A stretch of 64,000 bases of DNA from Sipunculus nudus (Eukaryota > Annelida > Sipuncula > Golfingiida > Sipunculidae): positions 37,774,164 through 37,838,163 of the forward strand of contig CM049315.1 of NCBI GenBank assembly GCA_026874595.1, read 5' to 3'. Each line of letters opens with the position of its first letter. Position 1 is the first letter of the stretch. Below are positions 37,920 to 49,240 of this stretch, one piece after another. The notes below the pieces were generated by a model, which was not told the origin of the DNA, did not search any database, and saw nothing but the letters and a program-made list of their open reading frames with translations. The position numbers and the translations under genes were made by a program.

Positions 37920-38215
37920 TAACCAGTGCGCAAGGGCGATATTTTTTTTACCTTTTTTGTATGTTTCAATAAAAATAGCCTATGATCAGGAAAAAGCATT
38001 TTTATAACAGAATTGTTTCGCTAAACAGGTAAAAGCACTATATAACAAAGGAAATCTTATCAAAATTGTATTATTGTATCTTCTTGACAGATTTCCATGC
38101 GCCTGGAGCTCAAAATTGTTAAGTTGCTATGGAAAATAAAAAAAAATTGTTGATGCAGGTGATTAAACTTGACATGCGCCATGCCTGAGAACCCTACCTT
38201 TTTTCCCTTTTTTTT
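37920..38215. mobile_element. MITE of the AGTATGGTTCT family, copy 2
   Basis: Body blocks match 7300-7550: TTTTTGTATGTT, AAAAATAG...GATCAGGAAAAAGCAT, AACAGGTAAAAGC, GGAGCTCAAAATTG and TTGATGCAGGTG. The right terminus reads ATGCCTGAGAACCCTACCTT; the left terminus is eroded. A T run and 16-base G run follow at 38209-38235. Confidence 0.6.
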
Positions 38216-38399
38216 TTTTGGGGGGGGGGGGGGGGCTTTGCTGTGAATGTAAAGCTTGTCAGGGTGGCATGTTTCCATTTATATGTATAGATATATATAA
38301 ACACAGGAGTTTGACGTGACAGTCTGACATGATAATGATATGCTCGTCCAGGGATATGCTCTATTTGTGATAAGGTCAGTGTACTGAGCTTTAACTGTG

Positions 38400-38585
38400 T
38401 ATATAAACAAGGCCTCCTGGCAGGAACCCAGCATGTATACTAGTACTGGCTGTCTGGTGTATAAGGTTTACCATAGTAATGTGATGTGCTTGCCTCTCAA
38501 AGCCAACTTCCTGTTTATATAAACTTCAGATTATCATAACGGTCAGCCATGTCCACAGACTTTGACTTGGTCACCACAACAACAG
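38400..38585 (+). promoter_or_regulatory. Speculative TATA and short initiator exon
   Basis: TATATAAA at 38400-38407 precedes, by 142 bases, an ATG at 38549 that opens a 12-codon frame (MSTDFDLVTTTT) ending at a GTGCGT donor-like site after 38585 in phase 1. The phase would fit the exon at 53468 but not the one at 42774. These short motifs arise easily by chance. Confidence 0.12.
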
Positions 38586-38904
38586 GTGCGTTTGTATATA
38601 TCTGTGTTTTATTATTAATATTTTGTTTGTCTGGGAGGCTTGTGTAATCATGTCTAGGACTAGTTTTTCTGCCTGTGCCTATGGAGCTGTCTTACGCTGC
38701 ACTGCTTGCGTACAAAACACAAAGATCTAGAACACTCGCACTGCGTATCACATTACATAAGTGCAGTGACCTCACTGTCTGCCACAAACACTTTCTAGGC
38801 TGAATGATAGCGGCATTAGCAGTGAACTATTAATACCTGCATTCACCATGTTAAGGTACCAATTCCACTCTGAACATAAAGAATTACCATCTTACTAGCT
38901 AGTG

Positions 38905-39150
38905 GTTTACACATAATTTCAACATGCGACCTCTAACATCTGTGTTTTAATGTGTATGCAAAGTAGCTGCCCTCCTGAATGTTTCCAGAAAATGGGAGAA
39001 ATAAACCTGTCAGAGTTTGATAAAGTCACAGCTATGTGACACGAAGCCCAGGCGAGGATATTTGTGAAGGGGAGTGGGATAACACTATTTTTGGACCATG
39101 TCCAAATACTTTTTTTTAACCATGTCCAAATCCTCAATTTAGGGTAGGGT
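38905..39150 (-). repeat. Dispersed repeat family A, inverted copy
   Basis: The reverse complement carries ACATGGTCCAAAAATAGTG, GTGTTATCCCACTC, TCTGACAGGTTTATTTCTCC and the CACTAGCTAGTA-like right end, in the same order as the copies at 17085 and 47935. Confidence 0.65.
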
Positions 39151-41754
39151 TACAATACCTGTTGTAAGGAGGGTTATGTTAACACTTGTGTTCTATGATT
39201 TCATATCTCTGAGTTCAGATCCGAAAAGGTAATTCTTTCTAGGAAAATAGTATATAAACTGTCAGTCTTACCTGAAATTGGGACAACTTTGGATTAATTT
39301 TCCAGTTTGGCTTATTCTTTTGCTCATTTGTTATTGCCTCAGGTTGTGTTCCACAGCTGAGCACCATGACACGGGGGTCACTTTGATCTGAATGTTTTTC
39401 ACCTGTTCCTGAATGTGTGCATTTAGGCTCTTCCAAGTGCTTATTCAGTAATTTATTAGCAAAATTATGATTATAATAATAAATAATAGATATAATAATT
39501 AAGAGTCCTAAGGATTAATAAACATTTTTATGCAGTATTGTAGGCACTCTAAATGTAGGAATTTGTCTGTTTTATATTGTTGCTGTGATTATTCTGCCAG
39601 CACTAAAATGTGCTACTGAAATATTCAATGGCCTCCATCAATTTTAAATGGTAAACTAAAAGTGTAATTTGTCAAACAGCTGACAGTGTCTCTGTAGGTG
39701 TGAACATCACAGACACAGAAGCTATTTTGTGATGGAGATTTTTCTACTCAATAATTATAATGTCCTCAGTATAAAGTGTATACTGTGTCTTCCTGTAAGA
39801 ACTGTTATACATAATCATAATTTCTCAAGCATGGTGCAATCTCAGTTGGCCATCATTCATATCTGCTATGGTTTATCATGCAAGCTGATCACAATGACTT
39901 TGCTTATATATATATTTTTCATATTTATGTTACCCATATGACTACTCATCTTTGACAGAAATAGTTACAAGAGACACTGATCAAGCTATAATTATTTTAT
40001 CTGCTTAATTGATTTTGTTGACCAGTTCATAAATCACCATTTGTTACCACAGATGATGATTTGCCAACTGAGTCATCATATGCAGGGTCCTTCGTTATTG
40101 TAAGATTCTATTTGTTTGCCATCATTTGTGGCAGCACAGGCATCCAACTTCTAATTTGGCAGTACTCGACCCTGGCCTTAATAACAGATAGCCAACTTTT
40201 AAGGCATGAGAAAATCAGCTAAGCTACCTAAACTGGTGCTAATGTGAAGCAATGACCCTCTTGTGTTCTGCTGTGTTCCATGGTGATGTTTTTTTTAAGT
40301 AGCGGGGGGGGGGGGGGGGGGGGGTGTTATGGGCAATAGATAAACCAGCCCCCTTCCCCTTATACATTGTGGAAATTTTAAAGAAAAAGTTATTGAAAAA
40401 AGTGCCTTTATTCATTTGATTTTTTTGCCAATTGAGTATTATAGGTGTTAAAATAATGTTTAAAAAATGCACCATTGAAATATGCACCATTAAGATGAAT
40501 AGATAGGGAATAACAGTGAAATGTTCCACATCCAGAGTGAACATGTATGAAAATTGCTTCTCATTTTGTTGCTTCATTTTCCTTTACAGTCTACAGGAAC
40601 AAAGCCAGAGTCTAAATCTCACTCTACAAAGTTTGCTGACAGTTAATATACAGAGTGCAGTGTTTACAGAGAGTGCAGGGTTAAGTTTATGGAATGACCA
40701 TTAACATAATTACCAGTCATGGAACCTAGCAATTTTGTCTGCATGGAATATCACTGTTGAGTTGAAGCACTGTGTTTTTATTATTGCTGACCGGATACAA
40801 TCTATTTTGCCTGTCTTGTGTGTGCATTAGGCCAAGTTTGTCCATTTGTCAAATTGGCCATTTTGTAATACAGGCTTTATGGACATATAAAACATATAAA
40901 TAACATCAGCAGTGGTAATTAGCTCTGTGTAACCACTGACTGTGTGGACCATTAAGGAAAGCATGTCTGTCACCAAATAATGCACCACTTAGTAATCAAC
41001 AATCGTGGTTTTATGTTTTGTGATTTTTCTTCAGTGAATATTGTCTTCTGGTCACATTGTGGTTTCTACAATGGTTGTTTTCTGATTGGTCGTTTTCTTT
41101 CATAATCAATTAAATTGATTGCATTTTTGCATAATCCATCACAACTGATTTTGTATGCATATCCAAAGAAGTTATATTATCCTGATAAAATATTCTTATT
41201 TTGTCCGAGATATAAGAAAGACGGGACACAAACAGCATTAGAACTTGACCTTTGTGCAACGATTAATTGTCAACAAACCAGCCATAACCTTTTCGCATGA
41301 CTTTTCGCATTATGTTAGACTGAAGGTATTCTTCCAATATTTAAGGTATAATTCAATACAGCATAATTCACGGTAATATAGATGATTCATAAAATGATTG
41401 ATTATAGTAACTGATCATCGGTTGTTTTCCATCTTCGGTATTTGAATATGATTTTATAAGTGATTTCTACCACTTGTGGTTACTAGGTTGTGTTCATCAT
41501 TTATTGCTGCTTTAGCACCAGCACAAGTTTTAATGATCACTTCCTTCCTTGTTTATAAGTATTTTTAATATTACATATGTGATTGATTTGTAAAACATAT
41601 AATTTTTCAGAATCTGAACTTATTTCAGTTGGAAGCCTATTCCAATATCTGATGTTTACAAACTAAAAATAACCCCTTGAACCTTTAATACAAATAGGCC
41701 AGAAAACACTGATTCCTCCACACACAGGCTGTTTATAACATGTGGGGGGTCTGT
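39151..41754. other. Unannotated stretch with a poly-G tract
   Basis: A 21-base G run occupies 40304-40324. Otherwise no gene, tandem array or paired termini were recognised. Confidence 0.4.
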
Positions 41755-42065
41755 CAAGATTATCCAAACACATTCAACAAACCATATCTGCATGGTGGAA
41801 ATTAAACAAGATGAACCAGAGTTTGGCAAAGAAGGTTTTGTAACATGTGACCATTCAACATCTGCATATATGCAACCAACCGCCTTAGTTCTCATGTTTT
41901 TTTTCTGTTCATCAACATTGCAGGGTTTACTAACAGCTTGTAGATAAACAAGCTCATGCCTCCATCACAGAGGCGTTATAAGAACTTTTTTACATGGGAA
42001 TTACTTAGAGTTCATTAATATGTGCGCAGAGTAAAAAAGAAATCGCATATTTCTTCAGAAAGGGT
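41755..42065 (+). repeat. Dispersed repeat family B, copy 3
   Basis: Longest family B copy, with CAGCTTGTAGATAAACAAGC, CATCACAGAGGCGTTATAAG and TTCATTAATATGTGCGCAG. It matches 30725-31000 in direct and 33505-33690 in inverted orientation. Confidence 0.7.
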
Positions 42066-42773
42066 AGGTAAATAGCTGGTTAACATAACTATATAGGTAT
42101 ATATGCTACGCACCAAATGTGAAATTGTCCATTTCATGATTCCCATTTCCCATTAGGGACATTATACATATATAATTTATAACTGGTTATGAATTAAAAA
42201 TCTGTATAGTGTTAACCAAGTAAAATTTCATTATTTTTAATAAATGAACAATTTTATGATTTCTCTAGAATTTTTATTTTCTTCTGTTACTTGCATTGTA
42301 AAATCATGCCTTCAGAATATTTGAATATTTAAATTAGATGATGATATGTTATATATCATGAGAGACCAATTAAGCTGGGAAGGCTGACAGCCAAAGCTGT
42401 GTGTACATACAGGGCTGTGTACAGAATAAGAAGAAGTTATTGATTTATCTGGTCTGAGTTGAATCTAGTGTGGCACATAGGGCCCCTCTGGGCTTCTGGA
42501 AACACAATACTCTACAAAATGAAGATAAAATGTAACAAGATATTGTGATGTTATCTCGTTGGATCACTAAATGTGTGCATTCAATCTGGAAGGGTCACCA
42601 AAATATACCCAATCTGTGGCTCTGCATTGAAGTACAATAAACATTTGATTTTACTTGTGGCTGTGATAACCAGAACTTTGTGATTAACAGTCCTTGAGAT
42701 TATAGTAAAATTTCTTGTTTTTTGATCAAGTACATCACTTGATATGGTGATGTATTAATTAGTATTGTCTCAG
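42066..42773. other. Unannotated; probably intron upstream of the 89-bp exon
   Basis: AT-rich sequence ending in the acceptor-like TTAGTATTGTCTCAG just before 42774. Confidence 0.4.
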
Positions 42774-42862
42774 TGACCGGCCAGATGCTAGGAAATTGAA
42801 CATGTTCAAGGATCATCTCATGGAGAACTTCACCAATAGCAAAACGACCCCAGAGCAGGGAG
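42774..42862 (+). CDS. Probable internal exon of a Goliath-family E3 ligase (PA-domain loop)
   Basis: An 89-bp segment bounded by acceptor TTGTCTCAG and donor AG/GTAGGA. Only one frame is open. Starting with T as the third base of a split codon, it reads DRPDARKLNM, continues FKDHLMENFTNSKTTPEQG, and leaves a single G at the end (phase 1). The exon at 53468 starts with TG, so the junction makes GTG (Val) and reads on into EHVVSVFIPKD without a break. Third positions are G/C-rich against AT-rich flanks, a coding sign. In Goliath-type proteins a variable loop follows the PA-domain 'VVIYN' strand, and a split Asn codon (AA/T) would suit the phase here. I infer this is that loop. The sequence itself is not conserved enough for me to recognise, so the call rests on phase, splice sites and codon use. 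It includes one potential N-glycosylation site (NFT). Confidence 0.6.
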
Positions 42863-43065
42863 GTAGGATTTTAATTCATTGGTGTGTCATATACTCATTA
42901 TTTGCCCATCATATTTATGGGACAATTCTGGTAATGGAAGACATATTGTAATACACAGACTGTGGATGAAAACTAGTAGAGAAGCACCTTGGATGTATGG
43001 TGATTGTGCAGAACATATAAATGGAGACAGATGGCAGGAGAACCAGGATTGATAGGCTTCTGCTT
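42863..43065. other. Start of 10.6-kb intron
   Basis: Begins with donor GTAGGATT after the 89-bp exon. Nothing else seen. Confidence 0.45.
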
Positions 43066-43850
43066 GTTGCCATGGTGACAAGAAGCCAGGTTTAGTAACA
43101 GCAGGAATCCTTGTGGTTGATATCAGAGATTCAATGCCCATGTTGTCTGTTGATGCTCGTTCATGCACCTAATTGTAGTCCAGTGAGCTTGTGCTTCATT
43201 TGCTTTTCGCTCTTTACACAGCACTTTAACTATAGGCCTAGTACCCATATCGTAAGCGCTGTTTATGGCCTCGTATCCTGAATTGCTACACCAGAGGGGA
43301 GCACTGTATTTTTGTCCAATCAGGTGGGACTTTGTGCTGGAAGACACTGCCAAGCGAGGAATACACAGAGCATATCATGTTCATTTCGTTTTGATTGACA
43401 GCTCATTGCCCCGGTAACAGGCCACAGGCTCAGAGAGAATAGACCCAGGCGTGGTTTGCTTAGGGCCTTGGGCACATAGGATGCCCTGCCGGCGAGCTGT
43501 AATTCAAACAAAACGTAACAACAAAGGCTGCTTGCACATCCCGCTGGCTGGTTTCAGTTCTGCAGACAACAGATACATGGCTACTCTAACACAGTCATAA
43601 TGTCATAATCGAATCGGTCGACAATGCGAGAATGCAGAGGGAGCAATTAAAATTCGACCGTAAACTCATCAAGCGGCGCTTGAAGCACAGCTATGGGCGG
43701 AGCCTGGATGCCTGTCGAGTGTTCGTTTATTGGCATCTGGTTGGCTGCTTGTCACATCATACGCACGTATTTTTCAGCGGACAACGAACCGACATCTGGT
43801 GTCTAAATATATCATAAACGGTCAAAGCTGGCAGCGTGAAAATCACTTGC
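43066..43850. promoter_or_regulatory. GC-richer unique island, candidate intronic enhancer or promoter
   Basis: About 0.8 kb of balanced, non-repetitive sequence in AT-rich, repeat-filled DNA. It contains an RFX X-box-like GTTGCCATGGTGAC (43066-43079), a CCAAT motif near 43316, the PBX-PREP/MEIS composite TGATTGACAG (43392-43401), a GC-box GGGCGGAGC near 43696, and Hox/Fox-like TTTATGG and GTAAAC motifs. Short minus-strand frames overlap it without recognisable protein. It lies just after the 89-bp exon in the likely Goliath intron. A regulatory role is inferred from motif density and lack of repeats. Confidence 0.35.
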
Positions 43851-43967
43851 TTCTTTAGAAGCACAAGATTTCCGCTGCCTCAGGAGCATACATTTGCTTT
43901 TAAAATCCATTGGTACCAAAATGATAGATTTTCTTTAAAAATCCATTTACCTCCAATGGATTAGTTT

Positions 43968-45000
43968 TTAGCCTTCAGCCTTAGGCTGATGGGCTATTGT
44001 CGTCACCCAAGCTGTCCGTCCGTCCGTCCGGTGTCCGTTAACTTTTAACTTGTGAGCGGGATATCTTGAAAAGGATTCACCGTCAGAATTTTATTTCCTC
44101 GGTAAAGATGTATATCGACAAAATCTCGGTCAAGTTCAAAGATGGGTGACCTTGACCTATTTTTCTACATTTTAGAGCTGATAATAGAAAAACACTTAGA
44201 TGCTTATTACTCAGGAACCATTTGGTGGATTTTCACAAAACTTACTATGATTATTTGGACTGATAGTCTGTACCTGCTAAACAAGTTTGGTGGCGCCACC
44301 TACAATTTCTGATTTTTAATGAATTTTTATCGGATTTTTCAACTTTGGGCTTGTGAGCGGGATATCTCGAAAAGGATTCACCGTAAGAATTTTATTTTTT
44401 TTCGGTGAAGATGTATATTGGCAAAATCTCGGTCAAGTTCGAAGATGGGTGACCTTGACCTATTTTTCTACGTTTTAGAGCTGATTATAGAAAAAACATT
44501 TAGAAGCTTATTTCTCAGGAACCATTGGATGGATTTTCACAATACTTTCTATGATCATAGGGACTGATGGTCTGTAACTGCTGCACAAGTTTGGGGGCGC
44601 CACCTGCAATTTCTGATTTTTTATTCAATTTTTCTTGGATTTTTCAACTTTGGCCTTGTGAGCGGGATATCTCTAAAAGGATTCACAATAGGAATTTTAT
44701 TTCTTTGGTGAAGATGTATATCGACAAAAATCTCTTTCATGTTCGAAGATGGGTGACCTTGACCTACTTTTCAAGGTCACAGAGCTTATAATAGAATAAA
44801 ACTTAGAAGCTTATTTTTCAGGAAGCATTTTGTGGATTGTTATGAATCATGGTACATACCGCCCCATTTTAAATTTATAACTGAGACATGTACAGATATA
44901 CATCCATGTGAGAACAGATATTTAGTACTTGTTACTGTTACCACCTCTAAACACTGTTGTTTTGGCTGAGGGCTTTTGTCAGCTTTTGCTGATATTCTAG
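43968..45000 (+). mobile_element. Rolling-circle-like non-autonomous element, second family
   Basis: The head has the inverted pair TCAGCC-TTA-GGCTGA (43975-43989) and then GTCCGTCCGTCCGTCC. GCCTTCAGCC (43971) is nearly inverted as GGCTGAGGGC (44964-44973). A hairpin TCAGC-TTTT-GCTGA (44979-44992) is followed by TATTCTAG, ending at 45000 before T. This matches the terminal layout of the 28.3-kb element although the sequences differ. The interior holds three units of about 300 bases (CTTGTGAGCGGGATATC at 44049, 44350 and 44655), each with a TGACCTTGACCT motif. No coding frame for Rep/helicase is present. Confidence 0.7.
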
Positions 45001-46090
45001 TTTATAGAAGATGAAGAGCAGGGGAAGAGTTTCTTATGGTGTGAGATAACAAAAGAGTGCAAGCATGCAGTGTAGTTGTCACATGTTTTTCTAGCCAACA
45101 GCTGCCTTTTTGTCAGAGTTTATTCACCCCAAATATTATGAAATTGGGTGTGTTTTTTGTGAATTTTCTTTCCAATTTTTGTTCTTATCCAGAATCGACC
45201 ATCAGTTATTTTTTTGTGTAACCCCAGAAATTGTTTTAGTCTTATCAGTATAGATCAAGTTCTACCACCCCCCCCCCCACCCCCCCCCACCCCAAAAAAA
45301 AAAAACAACTGGAAGGAACCTTTTACTTAAAATGGCCTTTTTCTGTGGCATCAGGTTTAAATATTAGATGTATTTATTTAAAATATAAAACAGGTGGACA
45401 CAGGTTGGTGGAACAGAGTATCTACTGTGCATGTGATGATCATTGATCTTTGGGCCAGAATATTCAGAATTTACCACAGAATGTTTGGATGATTTCACAA
45501 CATGATAGTCATGACAGAATTAATGTATTCATTTAGTTGACCAGCAGTATACCCTTAATTCTTAAGTCAGGGCCTGATAAGGGCACAGAAATATGGCAGG
45601 AGAGTACCTTAGGCACAGTCTCAAGGTGTGAATCTATCTGCAGAGAGAGTTGGTGGCCATTAGTCCAATATATTCAGAGTAGAAGCTGGAGGAACGCTCT
45701 GAGGATGACCATGCCCTAATGCACAAAATGTATTTATTATAATTTCAGTGTTAATTCCCCTACCAATTGGGTTCTGTTTTCACTTATTTCTGTTTGTTTA
45801 TCTGTTTGCAGGATTTAGCAAAGATTAAATCATGTAGGTCCAGATGAAAGAAAGTTTCAATAAATTGTTTGCCATGTTAGAGTTGTGGTTGGCTGCATAT
45901 GTATTATGTCAAAATTTCCCTACATCCACCTTTCCAGTGTTTCCCCAAGGTTCGATTTTTGTGATTGCACCATATAGTAAAACTAGATGTAATGTTTCCT
46001 TTATTGCATGAAATATTTGATTTTGAAAATTCTTAACTATTTGTGAAGGACCAAGGGAACATTGAAGAATTGGAAATACTTGTTAGGAAA
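45001..46090. other. Unannotated apart from a C/A-rich tract
   Basis: Near 45268-45304 there is a poly-C tract interrupted by A followed by poly-A. Nothing else was recognised. Confidence 0.4.
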
Positions 46091-46095
46091 GGTTT

Positions 46096-46190
46096 TAGTT
46101 TCGCAGTTATTTCTCTTTTGCATTGCAAATATCACGAATTTGTAAACTCACACAAACAAAAATCAAACCACAGTTCTTCTAGTGAAGACC
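46096..46190 (-). mobile_element. Single arm of the AACTGTGGTT MITE family
   Basis: The reverse complement carries GAACTGTGGTTTGATTTTTG, AATTCGTGATATTTGCAAT and GAAATAACTGCGAAA, matching both arms of the element at 57553-58025. The opposite arm is not visible. Confidence 0.5.
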
Positions 46191-47934
46191 TTAAATTAAT
46201 AGCTCTGCACATACATGTGAGATTTTTCCATTAAAGCCAAGTACAGCTACAGCTGCAATGGGCATTTTACAGCAAGACGAGCCATTTAAAGATTTAAACT
46301 CCTATATTATCCACAGCTTTTGGTTCCTAGCTTACTTTGAATCATTGGTGTAGTGAGAAACTGCATACATATGGTCTGACAAATTTAGAAACCGTTTATA
46401 ACTTGGAAATTATACAAACTTAAATAACCCAGTGCAGGAACTACTAATTTATCAGAGCTTAAGCCTGATTTTCTTTTTTAAAACTCTAATGACATACCAT
46501 TCAGTTGCTATGTAATGAATCTTTGTAATCTTTTTATCTCAAATGGCAGTGCAAGGCTTCCGGATGTTATAAATACTTTAATATAGGACCAAAACCATGG
46601 CTATATATCACAGTGTTATTACATTTCACTTGATTAAAGATTTCACCCTCTGGGAATATGGTAAAGAAAGTCAGATTGTTCATGATAAATAGTCTGTTTC
46701 TGCATAAATAACAGTAGAATTGCATTTATTGCTCTGTTACTTATACATTTTCACCCATTAGCTACAGGCAATACTTAAGATATTGATTGACTCAGGGAAA
46801 CTTTTAATCCTCAAGATAGTATATCCAGTTCCCCGCAAAATGTAAAATTATCACGAATCGTAGAATGGCAACTATAGATTTGACATGACAGTTCTTTTGT
46901 GTGACAGTAGTGCTCCAAGGATCAGCCATTAAATTTTAGCGTGTCATAGTTGATTTGATGTTATGGCCTTTGCAGAAATACGAGCGGATTCCCATTTCCG
47001 CCGGTCAGTAAACCAGCCTTCCCCTCATGCTTTACTGTCTTTTGGTTTAACAAAATGATCCATGAAATAAAAACTGCCGCAGGAAATAGTTCAGAATGTA
47101 TTAAGTCAAACACGCTTTGTTGATTGATAGAATTGTATAAAATGACAAAACTGATGAAATTGTTGAATAATCTTCTTAGGTTGATATATATATATATATA
47201 TACTATTATAATATGTTGTAATGACCATTGAAAGTCTTTTATTTGATTTGACATGAATTGTAATTCAGTCATAGTTGTGCCCACCTGAAGACACATTGAA
47301 AAAAAACTGAATAATTATTATATGTTCCAATACATTTATCTTGAAATAATTTAATTGAAGAAATAAATTTTTAATTTAATGGACATCTAAAATAACGTTA
47401 TTCTTTAAATTTAAATAACCTGTCAAGTAAATTAAACATTTACCAATTATAATATTACAATTTTTAATAAAAACGATTTGACTAAAAATGTACTTAGTTA
47501 TTCTAATTAATATCACAGCACTTGATAGATATAGCTTTGTCATTCTCCTGTGATGTTTTCTAAATAGCCCAACATGATAGATTGAAATAAAGGTACTGAA
47601 CCTGCAACAGGATATATTGAAATTAAGGTATTGAACCTGTTGTAATTTTGTTTTACCTTATTATAGTTCAGTAATTTTGGTGCTGGTATTGGTGTTTGAT
47701 ATTTGTTGGTGCACATTCAGTTGATGACCAATCAAAGTTTAATTAAAGAACTTCACTGATGTCTTGAATAACCTCACTGATGTCTTGGTTACTATATCTT
47801 TGATATAAAAATGTGAAATTATTTATTGCCACCTTTTCATCATACAACAGCTGTTGTCACCAGCAAACCATCCTAATCTGACCTTAATCTGTTAAAAGAT
47901 CCTATTATTTTTTGAGGATTTTGGATTGGTAAAT
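46191..47934. other. Unannotated AT-rich stretch
   Basis: Contains a short (TA)n tract at about 47184-47202 and small local duplications near 47590-47645 and 47750-47795. The minus-strand frame at 46961-47296 crosses the TA tract and is not a credible gene. Confidence 0.4.
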
Positions 47935-48185
47935 ATAAAAAAGTTTATCCCGCTCTAAGCTCCTTCACGCAATCAAAACTATCTTTGCAGATAGATTCTT
48001 GCCTGACGCTGTCCTGGGACCACCTTTGTATAGTGTCCTTATGGAACCCTGACAGGTTTATTTATCCCCTTTTCTCAAAACAGTTCAGGGGGGGGGGGGG
48101 GGGCTTCCATTTTCTGTACACCCTAAAACCTGGATGTCACATATCAAAATTATGGGTATATACTGCTAGTATAAAATAATGTAGA
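47935..48185 (+). repeat. Dispersed repeat family A, copy 4
   Basis: Carries CTTTGCAGATAGATTCTTGC, CCTGACAGGTTTATTTATCC, a 16-base G run at 48088-48103, AAAACCTGGATGTCACA and TATACTGCTAGTATAA. Order and spacing match the copy at 17085. Confidence 0.7.
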
Positions 48186-48848
48186 TATTCGGCATGATCT
48201 AAATATAATTATTTTTCCATTAGTCATGTCATAGTATGAATTTTCTGGGAGTTGGGTTTTATTAGATTTGCCTTTCTTCAGCTGGTATTTTTACACAAGC
48301 ATTAAGTAAGAGGAACATGGGAGTGAAGGGGGTATATATATTCACCATGGGATTATATTAACAAGTTTTTCTTAACAAAATGGTTGAGGTTTTCATATTT
48401 TCAGTGCTTTTTAGCAGGAGTAATAAAGTTAATGGAACATGGCAAATCTTTTTTTTTTTAGGAATGATATATGGAAAAAAGACATACAAACTTATTTTGT
48501 TCATAAAATTGTATGGGGACCATTTTATGGCAAGTTATTATTTGCCAACGTATGAATTAAACTCTGGTTGAACACCAGCCATTACATATACCTTTTACAT
48601 TCTCCTGTGGTTTAGGAATTAAGACACAGTTTCAACTATCCTGGTATCAGAGATAAATAACATAAAACTATATTCCTGAAGCACTAACATTATCAAGACG
48701 ATCCCATCTAATTTCTGGGTAGGCGTAGACTTTTTGTGATCTTGTTAGCATTGATATTCCTAAAGAAAATCTCTGTGTATAAACCGGGGGGATCACAGGC
48801 AAAATGGAAAATATGATGAAAATGAGGAGTACTTTTTAGAAGTGGAAG
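48186..48848. other. Unannotated intron-like stretch
   Basis: No recognised feature. Confidence 0.4.
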
Positions 48849-49240
48849 ATCTTCATGATTGAAATTCATAGAAAGTAAAACATGACAAGAACCTCAGGGT
48901 GAGTGAAGCTGGTTTTTGATCTGTTATATACCAGTGTCATTTTGCCCATAGACAGAACCAAACTTAGGCATCATGTGACTCATTCCCCAGTGTCAGTTTG
49001 AGGTGTTTTATATGCTCATCTGAGAGGGGATGTACTATTGTACACCCACAGTCTGTCCGTCTGTTTACTTTTAGTGTGCTGAGATAATTAACTTACCAGG
49101 GCTTTCATGGATTTACACAAAACTCACTTTTACTACTTACCAATATATTATCTTGCCCAAGATCAATTCTTGGTAAACTCCACACATATTCAATGAGGTC
49201 AGAGGTCACCAGGCTTATTTGTGGAGTTTTACGTTAGCGT
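48849..49240 (+). repeat. Family C repeat with 5' flank, first of a duplicated pair
   Basis: The first part (48849-49010) and its order are repeated at 52608-52790: ATGATTGAAATTCATAGAA, GAGGCTGGTTTTTGAT-type sequence, TTGCCCATAGACA and CAGTGTCARTTTGA. Then comes the family C head with GTCTGTCCGTC, a module with ACACAAAACTCACT, and a perfect AGGTCAGAGGTCA at 49196-49208. Confidence 0.65.
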
